This document shows, one piece after another, positions 55,256-64,000 of a stretch of 64,000 bases of DNA. Source of the DNA: Pleurotus djamor (Eukaryota > Basidiomycota > Agaricomycetes > Agaricales > Pleurotaceae). The stretch is from assembly GCA_029747585.1 (NCBI GenBank), contig JAPEVF010000208.1, positions 1 to 64,000 of the forward strand. Direction: 5' to 3'. Below the pieces are notes generated by a model. The model did not search any database, had not been told where the DNA came from, and worked only from the letters and a program-made list of their open reading frames with translations. Made by a program: the position numbers and the translations under genes. The first letter of the stretch is position 1. Every line of letters starts with the position of its first letter.

Positions 55256-57649
55256 TTACGCGGATTGAGAGGCTTTGTATGTGTTGTAACTTGGACAGAG
55301 GTCTGACCAGGATTCTGTCGTGAACGCCTATGAGTCCGTACATCTCCGAAGCAAAGTGGACATGAACGGCTTACTAGGGACAGGGTTGGCCTGAGGTGTC
55401 TGCGCCGCCGCCTCTGCGAATGCTACCGCAAACCCCCTGAAAACATTTATGAGTACAACGTTGTCACGGCCGAGGTGGGAGAAGAGGCGTACACGTCGAG
55501 ATGCCAGTCGATGTGGCTAAGCATTGGTAAGTGAGCAGTCAACGCGAAAGTATGAAACAAAACGCGTACCAATGCAAGAACCACGGGCCCGCATTGTCCG
55601 CAACGAATCGGATTGTAACGTTATCGTTGTCCGAAGGGAGTCCGATCGACACTACATCACGACGAACGGGGTTCACAAAGTTGTAGTTGCTGCTCCCAGC
55701 ACTTCGGACAACAGAGAAGGCATGCTGTGTAGTTTGCTCAGTGAGTGCAAGTTTTCAAAATCAAGGAGCGATCTTACACCGTGGAGGTGGATGGGGTGCT
55801 AAAGGCAAGCATGAGTTTCTTGATCATGACACAGAGATAAGTTGAGACACACGGGACCAAATATAGCTACTGCGGGCATGGTCAACTCAACCACCTGGCC
55901 GGCCTCTATATCGTAGATAGACCCAGCAGGAGCTAGGTCATGTACATCATACGTGCCTGACATGATTTGCAGGAGGACGGGCACGGTCGGGGCTACCCAG
56001 CTTACTCCATTGATTTTCCACAAAATGTTCACATCATCGAACACGATGTCCAAGTTAATGTTCACATCGGCCCCACCTGGAACTGGCTTCCCCGGGGCTG
56101 CGGCATCGGTGAGGGCATGAAGGTTGTACTCGAAGAGTGGGTTAGCGGGTGTCGTTTCAACTGTGGAGGGTTCGGCGATGGGCGCGCCCTGGTATCGTAG
56201 AATGGCGGAGTTCATGTTATTATCAAACCCAGGGTCGCCGGTACTGGGGTTGGCACGAATCCAGTAGTTACCAACCGTCTGATTGGCATTCAGGACGATG
56301 GAGTAACGTTGACCTAGATGCTAAGGCTTTAGAACCGATGTCGGACTCATCAAGGTATAAGTTTACCGGGGAATATTTGAAGTTGATCAACTAAGGGATT
56401 CAAAAAGGATTGAAGACGTTAAAGTGCCACTGGATCGGTGATGAAAGGGACAGTGTCTTACCTTGAAGAGGTTCGGTATTTTGACCGTCAGCTTCAATGA
56501 TAGTAAATGTATGACTATCGATTGAAAAGACATAATTCGAATCGCATCCAGCATTGATGAGGCGGAGGCGGTATCGTGTTCCAAACACCACGTTCTGTAC
56601 GTACAGAGGTGAGGCCGGACCGTTCAACGAGCGACCGAGTCCATTAAAAACTGTGGCATCAGGGTGTGGGATACCCGTAACTTGAGGTGAAGGAAGGTGG
56701 TACCTTATGAAAGGAGAGTAAGTAGCCGCAGGATATGGCTAAAAGGCCCTTTAGACGTACCAGTCCCCGAGCATCAGAACAGTCGATTCTGTGAGAGAAT
56801 TGAGCGCAAATCTAGCACCCAGATGTTGCCAAACTAACCATCATCCACATCATAGAGGCTCTGGTGAGGATCTTGGTCATCGTAGATTATGAAAGGGCCT
56901 CTCAATCCGTCGCAGTATTGAGTTCCGACGTGGGAATGATACCTGATCATCATAGAGTTCAATGAACTGCTGAATTGCCACTACCCAGAAGGGTCTCACC
57001 AGAATGTCCCCGCTTGATCAGGGACACTGAAATCATACAAGAACGACTCCTGTGGCACGATAGGACATTGATTAACCATAGATACGCCTACACATAGAGT
57101 CAGAAATGACGGTCTGAGATCAGACTATGATTCACACCGTCAGCCCAGTTGGTGCCCTTCTGGAAGAGACCGTGCCAGTGCTTGAAAGGATTATCAGAGG
57201 TTAGTTTGCTGGTTGCGTGGGTAACGATGCAAACAAAACACCCACGATGCTTGTGTCGCGCGCCATGGACGCATCGGAGAGCTGGTTTACAACGTTCAGC
57301 TGGAAATGATCCCCCTGCAACAATGGAGCTCAGCATTAGTCTAATTCAGGCGGAGGCTAGTACAGAAGACATGCCTTCTTTCCTTGGATCATTGCTCCAG
57401 GGAATGTACCGCCAGCTAGCACAGTGCTACAAAGGGGTCACTACACGGTATTGAAGATATGAGAGTCCCCAGGCTTACGAACGATTAAATCCATCTAACA
57501 CGAATATTAAGTACTGGTTGGCTATCCATATGGTTGATGCACTCACCTGGGGCAATCACCTTGTTTACTATGTTCAACGTGCCAGTTGGGCCAATGGCGG
57601 CTTCAACGTGGACGAACGCAAAAGAGAGCGCTAGGAATGAGCTCAACAT
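55256..57649 (-). CDS. Secreted laccase (multicopper oxidase)
   Basis: Start at 57649 gives [20 protein letters not shown], a signal peptide followed by the typical mature N-terminus. Copper sites are all present across many exons: HWHGLFQ (L1), [18 protein letters not shown] (L2), HPIHLHGHAF (L3; its first part is a 20-nt exon) and [14 protein letters not shown] (L4). PVRRDVVS and [19 protein letters not shown] are standard. The C-terminal exon encodes [18 protein letters not shown], stop at 55256. Exons that appear to run into stops (for example after VAIFGP) are interrupted by GTGTGT-type donors, so the gene is intact. It oxidises phenols with reduction of O2 to water outside the cell (lignin, pigment or detoxification). 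Confidence 0.92.
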
Positions 57650-59141
57650 GACCGTTGGGGTAGGTGAGGTGAGGATCTGGAGATGGTCGCGACGCCATTT
57701 ATACGCGTGTATCTGAGACGGTGCCTGGAGGAAGAGTACACAGTAGACGATTCATACTCCCGGTTCGTCGCGCAATTTCCTGGGAGCTTATCGGAGGACA
57801 TCGAAGTGGGTGGCTTGTCTTGTCAATGTCTTGAAGCTCGGGCATGGGAAGAAAGTAGGTTTCATCTGGCGCAGGGAAGGTCTGATGACGCGTCTACATG
57901 GGTGCACGAAATAGGCAAGAAATTGGCTGATCTTTCCCACTTTGCGGTCCTACGTAAAAGCATCAGGCGGTCGACTCGAAGCTCGAAGCTCGAAAGCATT
58001 GATTACCTGGAGTTAGGGAACATGTGCTCATGTCTGACTGACTCTTTGGTCCGTATAACCTGTCTCAGTCCCTTCGGTGGGTAACGACGAAGTAAGGCCC
58101 CGAGTTGCTCAAAGCAAAGGAGGACACGCCTATTCAATGTGGGGGTTCGTTGTCTGAGACTCTACCAGAAGGATCGACCGATGACTTGCCTAGAGTAAGT
58201 TGCCCCCCTACAAAAAAAGTCATACTTTTCAAAATTAGGAAATTGAACAAAGATGTCTGGCGATACGTGCATGCCGGCAACACATTGGTGAGACGGGTCG
58301 TCCGTGGGGCTCTTCCCGACGCTTGCCCTGATTCTTGCTCATAAGCTACACGTAGCACATGTGCCATCAAGCCTTCTCCAGCGTTCCCTAAATAAACTTG
58401 ACTTCAGAAATCACGCGGCCCTATCGCATGCCAGAGAAGTCCGCCCCACATTCCTTACCCTAAGTTGACACTCAGGGTAGGTTGAGGCGGATCAGAACCA
58501 AGGAACGAAGAGCCCAATGTGCAAAAAAGCGTTGGGGGAAAGCACGGCTCATTGTCACGCAGGCACTCATCGGAAACTAAAGCCGTTACCTATTCATTGG
58601 TAGCGGTGAGGGATGCTTATTTCCATAACCGAGTCACTTACTTCCTAGAAGTATACCTGGCACCTGGCTGCCCCCCTGACAGATATGAGACTTTTGTGCG
58701 TGCCAGATTGAGTCAAAGAGCGTCGGATCTAGGGTGGGCGTAAGAATCAAATTAAGAAACAATCTTGGAAACTGACCCGCAGCAACTTGATGGCTAACCG
58801 GGGAATCCCAGGATATCACTGGGATAAGCGTCAGCCAATTCAAAATCGCGTCGTGATTGACGACAAAAAACCCCTCCACGAAGTCCACTAGTTCATCGCA
58901 AAAACCCACTAGATAGGGATAAGTCGATATGAATTATAATGAACAACAATGCAGCGTTACAGAGCAGGAACACTCTACGAGGTGGTTATACATGCAAGAA
59001 GGATAACGAGGAGTCCAAGAGCGATGGGAACGAAGAGGGTGGGTCTAGCAGTGGGAGAAGGATCAATGTGTCTAACTGTCATCGCAAGAAACATGGAGCT
59101 TGATACCATGATGATCATAAAAATCCGAACATGATTCCAAA
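57650..59141. other. Laccase promoter and HECT gene downstream region
   Basis: The laccase TATA box is at 57697-57703. A 133-codon plus frame (57683-58084) overlaps this promoter and lacks homology; not called. Confidence 0.5.
57697..57703 (-). promoter_or_regulatory. TATA box of laccase
   Basis: Minus-strand TATAAAT about 50 bp before the laccase ATG. Confidence 0.6.
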
Positions 59142-62100
59142 TTAAGACAAGTCAAAACCGGCATTTGAGGTGATAGACTTTAACAGCTTCTCCTTCAAGG
59201 TCCTTTCGTTCTTGTACAATGGGAGCTAGCCGAGTCAAATTAGCCAGTCCCGCGACGTAGGGTAACCTGAAAGATAGCCCACCTTTAGAAGATTCACACA
59301 GGTACTGGCGGTGGGTAGCCTCGCTTCGTTCGTTCCGGCATCTCGGATTGAAAAGTTTGGCACGAGCTCCTTGAACCCGCTAAGTTATGTCGTCAGTAGC
59401 GAGTCCGTGCAGGAAAATGCAGAAGAAGGATTGAGCCTACAGGAGTGGCGGGCGACTACAGCTCGAGACAAATCTTAATAAAGCACGTCGCTGGTCGTGG
59501 TCGAAAGTCTCAACGACCTGACACAGAACAGGGATGAGTACGGTTCCAACGCATGGGGAGGGCAAGGTACCTTCCAGAAAGCGACGATGGTGGGGTGTTT
59601 CTCATCATACAAGCCACCATAGACAGTGTTCGCACGGAGGTCATCCACATCAATCGGCGTATTCACTCCTCCCAGGAGGATTTGCAGCTCTTGCTGGTTG
59701 AACATCCTGAAAGAGCACGTAAGTACGTAGATCAGACATCACGCCAGCAAACATGGCGCACCGTAGCCACTTGGGGTCAATCATATCCATGATGCCCTCA
59801 AAGAAAGCTTCGCTTTGGAGCTTAATCTGCTTGCTGAGACGATAATGCGACACAAGGTAAATATACAACAACCGATTCTCCTTTGTTACCGGAGTGTTAC
59901 TGCCGTTTGGAATAAGGTCGATGGTTTTGGTTGTGCCGAACTCTAAAACGAATTGGTTGGCAATTAGCACGAGTAAAGTTAAAAGGCGTGAAAGTCAATT
60001 AACCTTCAACAGCAACAGTGAAATTGAGGGAAAGGTCTTCGGGGTTGCCTTCATAGTGCTTAAGATACGTCAGACCTCTATAAAGGTCAGGATCCAGTGA
60101 CGCTAAGTCGTCCAGGAAGCTTTGTTTTCCTAGCCACTGCACAACAAAGCGTTAGCGTGCGCGATCGACTATCATGACGCAAAGTATGAGCTGACTTTGG
60201 TTAGGAAGAAACCAGCGAAAGCTACATCAACAAGAATTCCCTGGTATAGGGCCTTGCCAAGGATCCGCCCAATAAATCGATACCAGTTCAAGCTGTGCGC
60301 TGAGGAGCTTCATCAGACTCACGGGCATTTGTTAAAAAGGGACGAAACTCACGTTCGGTGGCATACGCATGAGGGTTCGGGTAGAGCTCATTCTTCTGGG
60401 TGGCCAGCCACAGCCCTCGATCGGTATCGAAAACCTCCTTACACAAGGAAGTGAAGAACTCCTTGAAAACACCACCTCCGTCGATACCTGCCCTGGATAC
60501 ACGGTATGAGTCGACGAACGTACGTCACGAGGAAAGACGCTTACTCGGGTTGTCCGAACTGATCGATGAACGTGATCTCTATGGGGGCTTTCAGGTCCAC
60601 ATTCGCAAGTTTGTCGAATCCATCCTGTGCGACATGTCCTCGTCGGATGTCAACTCTTGTTTTGTTGAAATGTGAGTTCCAATCGTATCGGTTCTCGGTA
60701 CCTCGTGCGATCCTGTCATTACGGATAAAGGTACGAAAAATCGACACGCGGATCGCAAAGGGGATCGCAAATGGTATGTTGTTGAGGATTCCGAGTCGTG
60801 GAGATAGATAGGCAAGTTGTCGAGCAGAGAGGTTGCGCGTCGTATGTGTTGAGGACGATGAAGGATCCCCTGATTCGGTACCAAGCTCCCGTTCTTCAAA
60901 AACGGCTGCCTCAACGAATGATTGTACATCAAACCTCGAGGTGACAAGCCAGTGATCTGGAGGCGTGAACGGCTTCCGTGAACTACATAGGTGATTCAGA
61001 GGGATGTCGAATAATGAAATATGTGGGTTCAAACGCACTCTCGAGCGTGGATGGCCAATAGGCACTTGGTCATGATGTCCCTTATTCCGTCCCAGTCCAA
61101 GCGTATTCCAGCTAAGGAGAGAATCGAGCTAGCAGTGGCTTCCTCGGGCGGTTTCCAGTATAGTGCAAATGTGATGTTCAGCAGCTGGCGGCTGAAGGTA
61201 ACGAGGTCGTCAAGCGAAAGGGGATTACGTTCAGCTGCTGACAGAGAAGATGTCCCGGCAGCAGCAAAAAATTCGTCGTCGCCCATGGTGGTTAAGGCTT
61301 GGTTGTAGAGGAATGTCAGGTACAGGAGGGGTGGCCATGAGGCGACATTTCTTGGATCTGAGAAGACGATCAGTTAAGGTGACAGTCTTCGAGTTATTTC
61401 TGCAAAAGCGTACCCAGAAGCATGCCCATCTCACTATCCTTTCCAAGGGGGGAGCTCCGCACGTAGAATCGATAGAGTTCACGGACGAGACCACCTCCGG
61501 TGTTCACCAACACTGCACGGAGGACATCGTCTCTTTGGCTTGATGAACACAGTGTGATCGCAAGTAGAAGATGTACGAGATGTTCACGAGATTGCAGACA
61601 GGTGATAATTGACTTGATATGAGATGGAGAAAAGAGGACATCCAGACGTTTGGACGTACGATCGTCCAAGGGGTTGAGTCGCGGGCGAGATACATCTGGT
61701 TGATCACCATCCGAATCATGACCATTTGCCTCCAAAGCGTGCTTTGCAGTGAGAGCATTCACGGGGAGGCTCGTGATGAGTGCTGCTAAGAGCGCCGCGT
61801 ATGCCTCGAGGGACGGTCTGGGAAGCTTGGAGTAGCGCGGCGTGGTGAACATCAGTAGATTCGCCACAAGGTGGATCCGGCTTTGCATTTGGATATTCTC
61901 GACAAGGGAGTTTGTTTCGCCCACAATGAGGTGAAGAAATGAAAGTGGGAGGTGCGCTGAAAGGTGGGTAAGAGAAGCGATAGGGATTCGATTAGGAAGA
62001 ATAGGTATTGTGAGTACATGCGAAATTAGAGCGCAAAGAGCGACTTTAAAGACAGAGTCCGTGTCCGGGAGAAGGGAAAATGGCTTGGTGAGGAGTGCAA

Positions 62101-62882
62101 CGACGAGATGGAGAGATGGGGTGGACTTGTGCCCCCCAAGAGGCTAAAGACGAATAAGTCAGTTTGTGAAAAAAAACGAAGAAAATTCGGGGGAGCGTAC
62201 AATGGCGACGATTGCTGCAGTGAATAATTGGTAGAGACCATGTCGCACGAGATATTGGCACACTGAGATACAAGCTCGTGTCGCCTCCGCGCCAAAAACC
62301 GGTTCATAAGTAGGGGTTGAAAGGAGAAGGTTCAGAGCGTTGAGATGGTGAGTCGCATCTGGAGAGCTGACATACCATAATCAGATTGTGTGTATCAAGC
62401 GAATATAGACATGAGTGAGATACCTGGGGGAACTTGATACTGATTTCGCGAGCAGAACTGAGATTTGTTGTATCAATACAAGCCAACTGGCGGTATATGG
62501 CGGAGCCGCTGCCTGGAGCAGACGACCTAATGCGAGTATGAATACATTTACACCTCCTAAAACGATGGTTTGATTTACCTGCGTCAACCTGCGAGGACCA
62601 GGCTGCAAGTATCGAGGTGTCCCGACCGCTGAGAACCAAGCATCTCAGGCCTGTCAGCGAGAACATATCTTCTTCGAACTTCGACCTTAGGCCTCGTCTA
62701 ACGACCTCAGCTTCCTGACGACCCCGCCACCATGCTTGGATGCGCGTCGCACTTTCCTGCTGTTTGCGATGTGTTTCTCTTTCTAATCTCCGTGCCTTGG
62801 CTTGATTCAAAATGAGTGCATGGCTTTGAGCACTAGACGCGCCGCCGAGATTGATCTTCCTACGTTGCTCATCGACGAACAT
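59142..62882 (-). CDS. HUL5: HECT-type E3 ubiquitin ligase, UBE3C/Hul5 type
   Basis: Start at 62882 gives MFVDEQRRKINLGGASSAQS, the conserved N-terminus of the UBE3C/Hul5 family, followed by an IQ-like helix (ATRIQAWWRGRQEAEVVRRG). A long helical middle part covers 60950-62600. The HECT domain begins near 60940: DIPLNHLCSSRKPFTPPDHW, VRVS-equivalent FAIRVSIFRTFIRND, APIEITFIDQFGQPEAGIDG and GGVFKEFFTSL, then RFIGRILGKALYQGILVD and LQILLGGVNTPIDVDDLRAN. The catalytic Cys lies in LPTASTCVNLLKLP, split by the last intron, and the protein ends SNAGFDLS at 59142. It transfers ubiquitin to proteasome-associated substrates in related organisms. Many introns; exact sites were not all resolved. Intact as far as seen. 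Confidence 0.88.
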
Positions 62883-63307
62883 AGACGCGATAATGAGATA
62901 GGGCAAGCGACAGAGGTGGTAGCGAACGCGTAAGCCAAGGGAGACTTCAATATTGCTACCTGATAGCGTTCACACGGTCAATTCTATATTCACACGATCA
63001 ATGAGGATAACTCAGACAATGACTCGANGCTGGGACNAATGAAAAAAAAAATGNAAAAAAAACGCTGAGGAGGCTTGTGATGCCCATATATCATCGAGGA
63101 GATACTTATACAGCAATAGCGTCGCAGAGTTTTCTCTCTCAAAGACTCGAGGGCAGAAGGGGATTGATCAAGAAGTGATCCGCGCAAGAAAGCGGTGTTG
63201 AAGCGATGGGCCGTAAGTACCCGCTAGCGAGAGAGGGCCCTTCGAGCAAGGGGGTTACAATGTGCATCATATTCCAAAAGCACTACACTAATAAAAACAG
63301 TCATCGC
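62883..63307. other. Intergenic with A-run and N calls
   Basis: HECT gene upstream region and 3' region of the next gene. N calls near 63027-63053 sit in an A-rich run, likely a sequencing artefact. Confidence 0.5.
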
Positions 63308-64000
63308 TTATCTATCGTCGTCATCCTCATGGCCGGTGAGTATAGCAAAAGTCTGCAATTCATCACGCGTAGCGCGATGATGCTCAAAGCGCAGTGATGG
63401 CGTGTCGTGATAGAACTCCAGCTCACTCTCAAAGTGCTCAGCCCTGACCGATATGAGTATCCTATGGGATAGCACAGCACAGACACCGAAGAAAAACCCC
63501 GTCGCCAACTCCGTTAAGATCACCTATCGGTGTGGTAAGTATTACTCGTACGTCATTCCCACAGACACGCTTTGATAATTGGCGTACCTTGTTAACCAAC
63601 CAGATAATTTGATTGGCAAGATAAATCCAAAACATGCTGAAAATGTGCGAAGCTAAGTAAGTCCTTCAGGAGGGAGAGGAGGACTTACATGAAGAAGTAC
63701 CAAACAGAGTCCCTCGTGAGCCGTTGGACCAGTCCGATGTATCCCCCCGATCGGTGATACACCCGAGCCTTGTAGAGGGACATGCAGAGGAGGATAAACT
63801 CTACGCCCAGCAGCAACGTCCAATTATAGGCAATCCAAGGCGAATGGTCTGGGTCCGCATCCGCACAAATGAATAGGCCCGGGAAGGGTTCGTTGGTTAC
63901 TGTATGATAGATAGAAAAGATAAGCTCGAACCATCCAGTACTTGACGGAAGGACATACCTACAACGCCATCCTTGGGCCAGCCAATCAAAATACCCATGG
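63308..64000 (-). CDS. Multi-pass membrane protein, DUF6533-like (partial)
   Basis: Minus strand, stop at 63308, 5' end beyond the window. Exons encode EPFPGLFICADADPDHSPWI, a hydrophobic segment YNWTLLLGVEFILLCMSLYK, ARVYHRSGGYIGLVQRL, DSVWYFFIMFWIYLANQI then IWLVNKV, and ILTELATGFFFGVCAVLSHR, followed by a cytoplasmic-type tail ending HEDDDDR. The pattern of three consecutive membrane segments with R-D-S-x-x-Y-F and the C-terminal A-x-x-x-x-S-x-R helix matches the agaricomycete integral membrane family often annotated with a DUF6533 domain. Introns at about 63525-63588 and 63630-63690. Function unknown. Confidence 0.65.

Noticed and set aside
55799..55890. Apparent truncation of laccase after VAIFGP
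   Set aside because: A GTGTGT donor follows GP, and the next exon supplies HPIHLHG.
57683..58084. 133-codon plus frame upstream of laccase
   Set aside because: Overlaps the laccase TATA box on the other strand and has no recognisable features.
1..64000. Transposable elements, tRNA genes, CRISPR
   Set aside because: No reverse transcriptase, transposase or integrase motifs, no B-box/cloverleaf and no regularly spaced repeats were recognised by eye.

Overview
This 64 kb window is nuclear DNA of a basidiomycete fungus, most likely an agaricomycete. Genes are dense, most carry several 50-70 bp GT-AG introns (some exons are only 11-20 nt), and recognisable families include a secreted laccase, tripeptidyl-aminopeptidase-like S33 hydrolases, Zn2Cys6 regulators, an F-box protein and a fungal multi-pass membrane protein. 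I see no bacterial-type operons, CRISPR array, tRNA, rRNA or intact transposon. Scattered N calls mark ambiguous consensus positions.

Left accessory block (0-17 kb): part of a ubiquitin-like-domain gene (-), two short-chain dehydrogenase paralogs (SDR1, SDR2) flanking two copies of an unnamed family called here C (C-A apparently decaying, C-B), a cassette of three minus-strand nuclear-type genes (called A7, A8, A9), then two S33/TAP-like hydrolases (+).

Central block (18-34 kb), mostly conserved genes: a secreted LVIVD/choice-of-anchor-B protein (-), a basic hypothetical protein (-), a secreted FAD-dependent oxidoreductase (+) convergent with deoxyribose-phosphate aldolase (-), a Zn2Cys6 transcription factor (+), and farnesyl diphosphate synthase (-).

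Right accessory block (34-50 kb): two more S33/TAP-like hydrolases (-), a secreted alpha/beta hydrolase (+), an F-box protein (+), a second inverted copy of the three-gene cassette (A9', A8', A7', all +), and a third C-family gene (-). So C, A and TAP-like genes occur on both sides of the central block in opposite orientation, a mirror arrangement spanning about 47 kb. The A cassette is the clearest arm: about 3.1 kb, near-identical over A8/A9, about 33 kb between the copies.

Right end (50-64 kb): a divergent ubiquitin-like protein (+), a second Zn2Cys6 factor paralogous to the first (-), a laccase (-), a UBE3C/Hul5-type HECT ubiquitin ligase (-), and part of a multi-pass membrane protein (-).

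The most novel content is the duplicated three-gene cassette. A7 and A8 are related to each other through an apparently undescribed repeat of about 60 residues, present twice in each protein, followed by acidic, KEN-containing and AT-hook/NLS-type basic tails. A9 is a short acidic serine-rich protein. A dyad GTGTCCAC-N7-GTGGACAC is kept upstream of A9 in both copies.
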